Shown here in pieces: positions 17,635 to 25,394 of a stretch of 64,000 nt of DNA. A program made the position numbers and the translations under genes. Each line of letters begins with the position of its first letter. Within the stretch, counting starts at the first letter, position 1. The notes beneath the pieces were generated by a model. That model was not told the origin of the DNA and ran no database searches. It saw only the letters and a program-made list of their open reading frames with translations. The DNA lies in the NCBI GenBank assembly GCA_037128705.1, contig JBAXVX010000007.1, positions 55,195 through 119,194 on the forward strand, written 5' to 3'. This stretch comes from CAIVAT01 sp037128705. GTDB taxonomy: Bacteria > Bacteroidota > Bacteroidia > Bacteroidales > FEN-979.

Positions 17635-18855
17635 ATGATTTTTAATATCGAACAGATAAGAGCTGATTTTCCCATCCTGCACCAGCAGATTTACAAAAGG
17701 CCCCTGGTCTATTTGGATAATGCTGCCTCCACGCAGAAACCGCGACAGGTCATTGATGCCATCCGGCATTACTATGAACATGATAACTGCAACATCCATC
17801 GTGGTGTGCATTACCTCAGTGTGAAGGCCACCGAGGCGTACGAAGAGGCGCGGAAGGAGATCCGCCAGTTTATCAATGCAAGGAACACCCATGAAATAAT
17901 CTTCACAAAAGGGACAACGGAATCCCTGAACCTTGTTGCTTCTACCTTCGGGAAGCGTTACCTGGCGGCGGGGGATGAGGTGATCACCACCATCATGGAA
18001 CACCACTCCAATTTTGTTCCCTGGCAGCAAATGTGCCTTGAGCGGGGGGCCAGGCTGCAGGTTGCGGGGATCGATGACAAGGGCGGGCTGGATGTGGCCG
18101 GGCTGAAAGGTCTGGTGAACGAAAAGACCAGGCTGATTGCACTTACGCATGTTTCGAATGTACTCGGAACCATCAACCCGGTTAAGGAGATCATTGAATT
18201 TGCTCATCTGCACAACATCCCGGTTCTGATCGACGGAGCACAGGGGGTGTCGCATATACAGGTTGATGTACAGGATCTTGATTGCGATTTTTACTGTTTT
18301 TCCGGTCATAAGATGTACGCCCCGATGGGAATAGGGGTGATGTACGGGAAGGAAAAATACCTGGAAGAACTGCCGCCTTACCAGTTTGGCGGCGAGATGA
18401 TCAAAGAGGTGCACCTCGATCATACCACCTTTAACGACCTGCCATTCAAGTTCGAAGCCGGAACACCGAATGTGGAAGGGGTATTGGGGCTGCAGGCGGC
18501 CGTTTCCTACCTCACATCGCTGGGAATGGCGGAGATTGCCAGGTACGAGCACGATCTGCTGAAATATGCCACCGGAAAACTGTCCGGAATCGAAGGAATG
18601 AAATTCTTTGGTACCTCCCCTCAAAAAGCCGGTGTCATCTCCTTTCTCATCGGAGATATTCATCCTTACGATGCCGGGATGATCATTGATAAAATGGGGA
18701 TCGCGGTTCGCACCGGCCACCATTGTGCCCAGCCCCTGATGGAATTCCTCGGAATTCCGGGAACTGTAAGGGCATCCTTCTCTTTCTATAACACCTTCGA
18801 AGAGGTTGACCGGCTGGCGGAAGCCATCCTGAAAGTGAAACAGATGTTTGCATGA
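17635..18855 (+). CDS. sufS: Cysteine desulfurase SufS
   Basis: 406 residues, class-V aminotransferase-fold PLP enzyme of the cytoplasm that takes sulfur from cysteine to form an enzyme persulfide for the SUF scaffold. The PLP lysine is K226 in F-S-G-H-K-M-Y-A-P and the persulfide cysteine is C364 in R-T-G-H-H-C-A-Q-P, the same residue numbers as in E. coli SufS. The short active-site loop is that of group II desulfurases, which need a SufE or SufU partner; SufE is encoded at 21074. It is 31 bp after the MutS-like gene with its own TATTTTTG box 17 nt upstream. Confidence 0.97.
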   Translation: MIFNIEQIRADFPILHQQIYKRPLVYLDNAASTQKPRQVIDAIRHYYEHDNCNIHRGVHYLSVKATEAYEEARKEIRQFINARNTHEIIFTKGTTESLNLVASTFGKRYLAAGDEVITTIMEHHSNFVPWQQMCLERGARLQVAGIDDKGGLDVAGLKGLVNEKTRLIALTHVSNVLGTINPVKEIIEFAHLHNIPVLIDGAQGVSHIQVDVQDLDCDFYCFSGHKMYAPMGIGVMYGKEKYLEELPPYQFGGEMIKEVHLDHTTFNDLPFKFEAGTPNVEGVLGLQAAVSYLTSLGMAEIARYEHDLLKYATGKLSGIEGMKFFGTSPQKAGVISFLIGDIHPYDAGMIIDKMGIAVRTGHHCAQPLMEFLGIPGTVRASFSFYNTFEEVDRLAEAILKVKQMFA

Positions 18856-18882
18856 CGCCGGCCCACCGTGGCATCTGATGGA

Positions 18883-20511
18883 TTACCTCGCACTGTCGGC
18901 TGCAGGGATTTCCTTGTTGGCCAGGGAGTCTGATGCCGGATCAAATTCCTCAATCCCCGAACCGGTCATTTTAAAGAGGAGCTCACCTTCTGAATCGGTC
19001 AAATAATACCAGTTCGGCTTTAAATCCCTGAAACGTTTGTCAAACCGGATAAACTTTCCCTGCGGGATACGGATCAGTATGTTCACCCCCTCACCGCGCC
19101 AGCATTCCTCCCTGGGTAACCTGGCAAAGGGACTTATCCTGAGCGCAGAACCCGAAGCGGCCGACTGGAACCTGATCCCGGCCAGGTGCTGCAAGGCCTC
19201 GAGGCGGTTCTTCCCCCGGGCCAGGGTGACTTGTGATACGGAGAACAGGCTGTCGCTGCTCTCCTCCATCCTGATCTGCGGGATCATATACAATTCTTTA
19301 TTGTCGGTGATTATTCCTCTCCAGTTGTCTGCAAACACATATTTTTCATAACCAAGGTAGGCCATCCCGGGGTCATCCTCAAAAAAGTTCACCTGAAGTG
19401 TATCCGAAGCTGGCTTTTCGAGGGCGATCTCGATCTTTTTTTCTTCCTTGAACTGAAAGAGGCGGTACACCTTAAATCCCGACCAGGCAAGAAAGAAAAG
19501 CCCAACAACCCAGATGTTGAACATGGTGAGCCCGAGATGCCTGATCCGGTCGAAGCGGAAGATCATACGCAGGCCGTTGTAAAACATCATGAACAGCGGG
19601 ATTCCTACGACCACCATGAGGATCACCTGCAGGTATCCCACCGGTATGTTACAGCCAATCAACAGCCGGGTGAAGTATGGGAAGGTGAGCATCGAAAAGT
19701 CATTGTCGGCATACAAACCACCGGTCCATCCGAAGGCAAATGCCACAAGGGCAATGATCAGCCCCAGTCCAAGCAGCGCGAGCACCAGCCCGGTCAAAAT
19801 TACAAGGCCTCTTCCAATGTAGGTTAACACTTCAACAATCCCTTTCCCGGCCACCTCAAAGAACCGGCCCGAGCCGGCTCCGGCGCGCTTGATGGTGGCC
19901 ATCGATTCAACGGCCATCGAACCCAGTTTACCCTGGAGCTCGGTGATCTCTTCGCGGACCGACTTTTCGATGTTGGAAATGTTGATTTTCGCACCCCGCA
20001 TTTCCAGCTTATCCGAAGTGGTTTTTGCCTCAGGAATCACGATCCACAGAACGAGATAAACAAGAAGCCCAAAGCCCCCTGCGGCCAGGCTGACCAGGAA
20101 AATCAACCGGATCCAGACAGGATCCATATGAAGCCAGGCGGCAATGCCGGAACAGACTCCTGCGATCATCTTTTCATCCGGATTTCTGAAAAACCGTTTG
20201 TCACCCCTGTCATTACCGGATGAATCTGCGTTTGTTTCCCGGCCCTCTTCCCGGTCAATTTCAACAGGTTGCCCCATGACAACGATCACCTCGTTCACAT
20301 CCACGATGGTAATCACCTGCTTTGTTCCTGAACATTTTTCACTGAACAATTCCGCGATCCGTGATTCAATATCGTTCAGGATATCCTGTGATCCCTCCAG
20401 CCGGCTGAAATGTTTGTTCAACCTGTTCAGGTACTGACTCAGCAACAGATAGGCATCTTCATCGATATGGAAGACAATGCCTCCCAGGTTTATTGTTAAG
20501 GTCTTTTTCAT
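18883..20511 (-). CDS. PspC-domain membrane protein
   Basis: 542 residues. An N-terminal soluble region (about 1-95) of the kind that precedes PspC in Bacteroidota is followed by a PspC domain at about 108-172 (M-I-A-G-V-C-S-G-I-A-A-W-L) with a hydrophobic helix, then four or so further helices (about 225-265, 285-310, 335-355) and a C-terminal extracytoplasmic region of about 180 residues. PspC proteins take part in envelope-stress responses. It lies 100 bp downstream of padR on the same strand; padR-pspC pairs are recurrent in Bacteroidota, so it is the probable target of PadR autoregulated transcription. The gene is convergent with sufS. Confidence 0.88.
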   Translation of the reverse strand: MKKTLTINLGGIVFHIDEDAYLLLSQYLNRLNKHFSRLEGSQDILNDIESRIAELFSEKCSGTKQVITIVDVNEVIVVMGQPVEIDREEGRETNADSSGNDRGDKRFFRNPDEKMIAGVCSGIAAWLHMDPVWIRLIFLVSLAAGGFGLLVYLVLWIVIPEAKTTSDKLEMRGAKINISNIEKSVREEITELQGKLGSMAVESMATIKRAGAGSGRFFEVAGKGIVEVLTYIGRGLVILTGLVLALLGLGLIIALVAFAFGWTGGLYADNDFSMLTFPYFTRLLIGCNIPVGYLQVILMVVVGIPLFMMFYNGLRMIFRFDRIRHLGLTMFNIWVVGLFFLAWSGFKVYRLFQFKEEKKIEIALEKPASDTLQVNFFEDDPGMAYLGYEKYVFADNWRGIITDNKELYMIPQIRMEESSDSLFSVSQVTLARGKNRLEALQHLAGIRFQSAASGSALRISPFARLPREECWRGEGVNILIRIPQGKFIRFDKRFRDLKPNWYYLTDSEGELLFKMTGSGIEEFDPASDSLANKEIPAADSAR

Positions 20512-20611
20512 AATCTTTTTACTTTACTTTTGGTGGCCGCCTGCATGATCTGCAGTTCCATAATCCCTTGAGGCCGTTGTTTTCTAAATAGTTTTTTTGG
20601 TTTTCAGTCCT

Positions 20612-20941
20612 TTAGGTCGACTGGATTATCTTTTCAACTGATCCGACCAGGTCTTTCCAGTCGGCCTTCAGATCGGCAAGGGTCTGTATGCCCATGTCAG
20701 TGATCTGGTGATATTTCCTCGGGGGCCCCGATTTTGATTCTTCCCAACGGTAGGTCGTGAGGCCTTCGTTTTTTAACCGGGTGAGCAAAGGGTAGAGGGT
20801 TCCCTCGACCACGATGAGTCTGGCTTCCTTCAGCTTGGCGATGATGTCGGAAGCATATGCGTCTTGTTCCTTTACAATTGAAAGGATACAGAGTTCAAGA
20901 ACTCCTTTTCGCATCTGGGCATTCTGATTGTCTGTATTCAT
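20612..20941 (-). CDS. PadR-family transcriptional regulator
   Basis: 109 residues from ATG 20941 (M-N-T-D-N-Q-N); six codons of upstream frame are ignored because a TATATTTG -7 box sits 4 nt before this ATG. The PadR winged helix is clear: G-V-L-E-L-C-I-L-S-I, then E-G-T-L-Y-P-L-L-T-R-L and S-G-P-P-R-K-Y-H near 75-82. It is a short, phage-type PadR without a long C-terminal domain. It should repress by binding a dyad; a 12-bp inverted repeat lies at 20962-20990, directly upstream of the -7 box. The next gene encodes a PspC-domain membrane protein, the likely co-regulated partner. Confidence 0.92.
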   Translation of the reverse strand: MNTDNQNAQMRKGVLELCILSIVKEQDAYASDIIAKLKEARLIVVEGTLYPLLTRLKNEGLTTYRWEESKSGPPRKYHQITDMGIQTLADLKADWKDLVGSVEKIIQST

Positions 20942-20945
20942 GCGG

Positions 20946-20953
20946 CAAATATA
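20946..20953 (-). promoter_or_regulatory. -7 box (TATATTTG) of padR
   Basis: Matches the Bacteroidota TAnnTTTG element on the minus strand and ends 4 nt before the padR ATG, predicting a leaderless or nearly leaderless transcript. Confidence 0.6.
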
Positions 20954-20961
20954 ATACATTA

Positions 20962-20990
20962 TTTAGTACTATGCAAGACATAGTATTAAA
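20962..20990. promoter_or_regulatory. Inverted repeat, probable PadR operator
   Basis: Arms TTTAGTACTATG and CATAGTATTAAA pair over 12 bp with one mismatch around a 5-nt centre (CAAGA). The dyad lies 8 nt upstream of the padR -7 box, covering the expected -33 region, so a bound dimer would block RNA polymerase. Autoregulation is inferred from position and from the habit of PadR proteins. Confidence 0.65.
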
Positions 20991-21047
20991 TATTTCAGAG
21001 AAGTTATGAACATACACCCGGATGACCGCTGATCTGCTCATTTTTCG

Positions 21048-21055
21048 TACCTTTG
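21048..21055 (+). promoter_or_regulatory. -7 box (TACCTTTG) of sufE
   Basis: TAnnTTTG match 18 nt upstream of the preferred sufE ATG (21074) and 9 nt upstream of the alternative ATG (21065). It is divergent from padR. Confidence 0.6.
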
Positions 21056-21073
21056 TATACCAATATGCGGCCC

Positions 21074-21496
21074 ATGACCATTTCTGAAATACAATCCCAG
21101 ATCATCGGTGAGTTTTCAATGTTTGATGACTGGATGGATAAGTACAATTACCTGATTGAACTTGGGAAAACCTTACCTCTCATTGATGAACAGTACAAAA
21201 CAGACCAGTTTACCATCACGGGATGCCAGTCAAAAGTTTGGCTGCATGCATCGGTTCTTGACGGGCATGTTTTTTTTACCGCCGACAGCGATGCCATCAT
21301 CACCAAAGGAATTGTCGGTTTGCTGGTCAGGGTTTTATCGGGACAGACTCCGGATGCCATCCTGGGGGCCGATCTCCAGTTTATTGACCAGATCGGCCTG
21401 CGGGAACACCTGTCCCCGACACGGAGCAACGGCCTGAGCTCCATGATCAGGCAGATGAAGCTTTACGCCACGGTGTTCAAAATGAAGAATAACTGA
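21074..21496 (+). CDS. sufE: Cysteine desulfuration protein SufE
   Basis: 140 residues from ATG 21074 (M-T-I-S-E-I-Q). With this start the persulfide-accepting cysteine in T-G-C-Q-S-K-V-W is C51, the number it has in E. coli SufE, and the length matches; ATG 21065 would add three residues. SufE accepts sulfur from SufS and hands it to SufB. It is separated from sufS by the padR-pspC pair on the opposite strand, so the SUF genes are split into several transcription units. Confidence 0.95.
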   Translation: MTISEIQSQIIGEFSMFDDWMDKYNYLIELGKTLPLIDEQYKTDQFTITGCQSKVWLHASVLDGHVFFTADSDAIITKGIVGLLVRVLSGQTPDAILGADLQFIDQIGLREHLSPTRSNGLSSMIRQMKLYATVFKMKNN

Positions 21497-21503
21497 TAAA
21501 AAT

Positions 21504-24500
21504 TCACATCTCCATTTCCGGGAACAAGAATTCAACCCGCGTACCTGACGGCATTCCATCGGGCCCTTCGAGATCGGTGATGATGATTTTAAAGTCCTCG
21601 GTATGATGTGTCTCATTCAGTAAGCGGATGCGGTCAACGGAAATTTGCAATCCAAGCGATTTGTGTTCACCATTCATCCGGCGTCCCATTTCCTGGCTCT
21701 GCTTTCGGCCCACCCCGTTATCCTGAATCACCATTTTGAATATGTTTTTCCGTTCGCGGGAGAGTTCCACCAGCAGGAATCCACCGTTTGCCCTATGCAT
21801 CAGTCCGTGCTTAATTGAATTTTCAATAAACAGCTGAGCAATCATCGGCGGAATCAGTGTGGTTTCAACAGGTAAATCCTGAGCAATATGGATTTCATAT
21901 TCGAACAGACCTTCGAATCTCATTTTTTCAATTTCAATGTAATATTTCAGGTAATCCAGCTCCTCGACGATGGGGATAAATTCTTTTGAGGCATTTTCCA
22001 GCGTTTTCCTGATCAGCTTTGAAAACACAGAGAGATAGTGCAAGGCCTTGTCGATGTTATTGTTCAGGATATAGCTCTGCATTGAATTTATGGCGTTGAA
22101 GATGAAGTGGGGCTTCATCTGTGCCTGAAGTGCCTCCATTTCCATCCGGGAAACCTGAAGCAAAAGGACATTCCTTTCTTCCGCGCGTTTTTTGATCAAT
22201 TTGATTCGCCACAGGAAGATCCCGTAAGCGGATGTGAATATCAAAATGATGGAAACAGCGATGAACCACCAGGTTGAATACCATGGCCTTCGGATGGTAA
22301 AGGGGTATTCAATGTGCATGATCTTCAGATTATCTGATTTATTGTAACACTCGGCTTTAAGTATGTATTTTCCCGGGTCGAGGTTGGTGAACACGGCTTT
22401 ATGATCGGTGGTGAATTGGCTCCAGCCATTGTTCAAGCCGTCAAGCCTGTAGCGGTACATAATGTGTCCGGGATTTGAAAAGTCCTGGCCTTCGAGATAA
22501 AATGTCAGGGAATTCTCCGTGTGACTGAATTTCCATGAAGGCACAGGGGAAACGCTCCAACCATCGGAACCGGCCTCCCCGGGAAATAAAAACGGCATGT
22601 TGTTTACATCCAAACCGGAGATTTGAAAGTTAAGCTGATGGTTGCCCACAGAGGAAAGCTGCCGGGGGTTGAACATCAGTAAATGTGAGGCAGTTCCTAC
22701 CCAGATATTCCCGGAACTATCAATTTCAGCAGTACTTCCTGTATAATCGTAATAGCCTTCATCCTGATCATAAAAGTTGATGTGCAGAACCCGGTCATGG
22801 TAAAGCCTGTTCAGGTCGATGCGGTTCAGACCCTGGTTGGTGCCTGCATAAAGCATGTTGTCGTGATCAACCAGCATCCACTGGATGGTGCTGCCTGTTA
22901 AACCCTGGACTGAAGAGATCCTGTGCAGGATGGTCAGTTTCCGTCCCTCGGTTTTTGCGATGATAATCTCCCCGTTGATGCCTCCTGCGATGACATTCCC
23001 CTGTTGATCGAAGCAAATTTCGGTGATGATTTTCGGAAGGGACGAATCCTGCGTGTTGAAGGCATCAACCTGGCCGTCGATCATCCGGAACAGCCCTTCA
23101 CTCCGGCTTCCGCACCAGATTTCATTGCCCCGGCCTGCCATACTGATCACATTGGGCGGGCCCTTCTCCTCCTCCCATCCGCAGTAGGGATGTATGGCAT
23201 GCCGGAATGTTGGAAACAAAGCGGCAATAAAAACGCCCTTGTGCCAGACATCACCTATAAAAAGGGTATCGGTCTTATCAATCGCAAAAATGGTTGTCCT
23301 TACCTGAATATAAAACGTTTCCTGTAACTGATATCCTTGTTCTTCGGAAAATTTGTTTATAAACCTGATGTTGCTGGCATAAATATTCCCCTTGGTGTCT
23401 TTTCCCAGGCATGTATTACGGATCAGGCGTTCTGAAGAATACTGTTGAATCAGTTTGAGATATCTTTGATATTCTTTAGGACTGTATAGCGAACCCGGAG
23501 GTTCAATCCGGGTGGCTCCAAACTCTGCCATGATATTCAGGTAGGGGTTTATGTAAGGCCAGCTCCCATTCCTGATCAGCTCCTCGTACTTTTCAAAGGA
23601 ACCCTGCCTGTCGAGATACACTTTGCTTAAGACAGCTGCGCTCTTTTTCCAAATTTCCAGCTGTGATTTGAGATAACCGGAAGGATCAATGATTTCAACA
23701 TGGTTATCAGAAAATTTACGGATGAGGCCTGTATTTGCTGCAATCCAAAGGGTTCCGGTGCGATCGAACTGAAGATCATTGATAATCAGGGATTTGCATT
23801 TAAAAAATCCGGTATCGTACCAGGTGAAGCAAGGCTCCGGGATTTTGAAAAGGCCCTGGTTTAAGGTTCCTGCCCAGGCCTGATGAAAACTGGTGTCGTA
23901 ATAAACCGTCCACACACTGCGGTCGGTGATGCCCGTTTTTTCACTGAGTGGTTCCGCCGTTTTGCCGTCATATCTGAAGAGCCCGCTGGTATAAGTTTTC
24001 GGATCCATCGGATCGGCCCAGCCAGCGATCCAAACATTCCCGCGGGCATCGGCCGACAGCCCGAATACCTGACCTGCACCCAAACTGGGTGAAATCCCCT
24101 GTTTATTGTAAATTAACATCCCGTTTCTTCCTGCGCCTGAAATGGTATCGCCCGATGCAAGGATGAGGGGTGAAACCGAGGTGGCATAGCTCCAGTTTTT
24201 CTCACCTGTGTGCCTATACCGTTTTTTTTCCGGATCATAAAGAACACGGATCGGAGAGGAATAGGCGTAAACATTGATGGAATGAAGGCCATCGAGGAAC
24301 CCGGTCACGAAAATCTTGACAGACTCCGGGTTCCATTCTTTCGACGTAAAGGAGACAAATTTTCCCTGTTCCATCGCGCTGCATCCATCGTTGGTGCCGA
24401 TCATCAGCACATCGAACTTTTTAGAGTACCAAACAATCCTGACATTGTTGCTTACCAGTCCGTTTTTTGTGGTGTAATTGTAAAATTTCCTGCCATTGAA

Positions 24501-24809
24501 CCTCGATATTCCGGCTGCCATGCAACCGATCCAGAGATCGCCATTTTTATCCTCGGCAATCGAGTACACATTGTCGCCCACCAGTCCATGGCTGGTGTTG
24601 TAAACCTGGAAGTTGGTGCCATCAAAGCGGCATAAACCGCCCCCGGTGCCAATCCACATGATTCCCCTGGAATCCTTTAGGACGGAGTGGATGATGTTAC
24701 TGGGCAATCCTTCGTTGATCGTGAAATTCCGGGAATAAAAATGCTGGGCCGACCCTGTTAAGGTAAAAATCAGGAAGGTGATGATGACAGATGCCCGGCA
24801 TTTAAACAT
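21504..24809 (-). CDS. Two-component propeller sensor with LytS-type kinase
   Basis: 1101 residues from ATG 24809, chosen because a TAAATTTG box ends 3 nt upstream; the longer frame to 24824 would start upstream of that box. Signal peptide at about 1-22, then an extracytoplasmic region of reg_prop repeats (for example G-T-G-G-G-L-C-R-F-D-G-T-N near 55), a Y_Y_Y domain (about 745-820), one transmembrane helix (about 828-850), and a His_kinase (PF06580) domain with H901 in K-P-H-F-I-F-N-A-I-N plus a HATPase domain. No receiver or DNA-binding domain is fused, unlike the SusR-like hybrid systems, and no LytTR regulator is adjacent, so its partner is encoded elsewhere. Confidence 0.92.
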   Translation of the reverse strand: MFKCRASVIITFLIFTLTGSAQHFYSRNFTINEGLPSNIIHSVLKDSRGIMWIGTGGGLCRFDGTNFQVYNTSHGLVGDNVYSIAEDKNGDLWIGCMAAGISRFNGRKFYNYTTKNGLVSNNVRIVWYSKKFDVLMIGTNDGCSAMEQGKFVSFTSKEWNPESVKIFVTGFLDGLHSINVYAYSSPIRVLYDPEKKRYRHTGEKNWSYATSVSPLILASGDTISGAGRNGMLIYNKQGISPSLGAGQVFGLSADARGNVWIAGWADPMDPKTYTSGLFRYDGKTAEPLSEKTGITDRSVWTVYYDTSFHQAWAGTLNQGLFKIPEPCFTWYDTGFFKCKSLIINDLQFDRTGTLWIAANTGLIRKFSDNHVEIIDPSGYLKSQLEIWKKSAAVLSKVYLDRQGSFEKYEELIRNGSWPYINPYLNIMAEFGATRIEPPGSLYSPKEYQRYLKLIQQYSSERLIRNTCLGKDTKGNIYASNIRFINKFSEEQGYQLQETFYIQVRTTIFAIDKTDTLFIGDVWHKGVFIAALFPTFRHAIHPYCGWEEEKGPPNVISMAGRGNEIWCGSRSEGLFRMIDGQVDAFNTQDSSLPKIITEICFDQQGNVIAGGINGEIIIAKTEGRKLTILHRISSVQGLTGSTIQWMLVDHDNMLYAGTNQGLNRIDLNRLYHDRVLHINFYDQDEGYYDYTGSTAEIDSSGNIWVGTASHLLMFNPRQLSSVGNHQLNFQISGLDVNNMPFLFPGEAGSDGWSVSPVPSWKFSHTENSLTFYLEGQDFSNPGHIMYRYRLDGLNNGWSQFTTDHKAVFTNLDPGKYILKAECYNKSDNLKIMHIEYPFTIRRPWYSTWWFIAVSIILIFTSAYGIFLWRIKLIKKRAEERNVLLLQVSRMEMEALQAQMKPHFIFNAINSMQSYILNNNIDKALHYLSVFSKLIRKTLENASKEFIPIVEELDYLKYYIEIEKMRFEGLFEYEIHIAQDLPVETTLIPPMIAQLFIENSIKHGLMHRANGGFLLVELSRERKNIFKMVIQDNGVGRKQSQEMGRRMNGEHKSLGLQISVDRIRLLNETHHTEDFKIIITDLEGPDGMPSGTRVEFLFPEMEM

Positions 24810-24812
24810 TAC

Positions 24813-24820
24813 CAAATTTA
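24813..24820 (-). promoter_or_regulatory. -7 box (TAAATTTG) of the propeller sensor gene
   Basis: The minus-strand TAnnTTTG match ends 3 nt before the ATG at 24809, which decides the start and predicts a leaderless mRNA. Confidence 0.55.
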
Positions 24821-24939
24821 ACATTCTTGTTTGAGAACAGCCGGATGAATTAGTAAACGTGGCATTTTATCAATGAATGCTCGCTTCTGATAAACGATCG
24901 CTGAAATGATTGAATCCTGGCTGAATTTCACGGTTTCAT

Positions 24940-24947
24940 TACCTTTG
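24940..24947 (+). promoter_or_regulatory. -7 box (TACCTTTG) of sufT
   Basis: TAnnTTTG match 15 nt upstream of ATG 24963; it lies inside the longer open frame, showing that the frame's upstream part is not translated. Confidence 0.6.
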
Positions 24948-24962
24948 CAAAAATTTTCTAAA

Positions 24963-25295
24963 ATGGACAACAGGAATTCGCCGATCCAATCTCCTTTTGA
25001 AGCGAAGGTTGTAGCTGCCCTGCGATCAGTTTTTGATCCGGAGATCCCGGTCAATATTTATGATCTCGGGCTGATATATAACCTTCAGATCAATGAACAG
25101 ACCAACGATGTGTCAATTCTGATGACCCTGACCACCCCCAACTGCCCGGTTGCAGAAGACATGCCCGGCCAGGTGCAGGATGCTGTTAAACTGGTCGAAG
25201 GCGTGGGCAGCGTGAAGGTAGAGCTTACCTTCGAACCTCCCTGGGATAAGGAGATGCTTTCAGAATCAGCATTGCTGGATTTGGGATTACTTTAA
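24963..25295 (+). CDS. SUF-associated MIP18/DUF59 protein (SufT-like)
   Basis: 110 residues from ATG 24963. The DUF59 fold signature is complete: V-F-D-P-E-I-P-V-N-I-Y-D-L-G-L-I near 23-38, T-T-P-N-C-P near 58-62 with the conserved C61, and a C-terminal F-E-P-P-W-D near 89. This is the SufT/PaaD-like family, which helps mature Fe-S proteins; in Bacteroidota the gene is usually near suf genes, as here. It has its own -7 box and is followed 15 bp after its stop by a heptamer array and then dxs, whose product feeds the isoprenoid pathway that uses Fe-S enzymes IspG and IspH. Confidence 0.9.
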   Translation: MDNRNSPIQSPFEAKVVAALRSVFDPEIPVNIYDLGLIYNLQINEQTNDVSILMTLTTPNCPVAEDMPGQVQDAVKLVEGVGSVKVELTFEPPWDKEMLSESALLDLGLL

Positions 25296-25310
25296 TGCAT
25301 TTGAAACTAT

Positions 25311-25358
25311 GTCACGCGTCACGCTTTTCCGTCACGCGTCACGCTTCATGTGTCACGT
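25311..25358 (+). repeat. Heptamer array B (GTCACGC type)
   Basis: Two GTCACGC units, a 6-nt spacer, two more GTCACGC units, a 7-nt spacer (TTCATGT) and a GTCACGT unit, between sufT and dxs and ending 7 nt before the dxs -7 box. The 6-nt spacer is the only clear internal phase break in this family apart from one 8-nt step in array C. Confidence 0.85.
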
Positions 25359-25365
25359 TTTTTTA

Positions 25366-25373
25366 TACCTTTG
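25366..25373 (+). promoter_or_regulatory. -7 box (TACCTTTG) of dxs
   Basis: TAnnTTTG match 21 nt upstream of ATG 25395 and 7 nt downstream of a heptamer array, so the array occupies the region upstream of the -7 box. Confidence 0.6.
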
Positions 25374-25394
25374 CCCACCTAATTGATCAGAACA

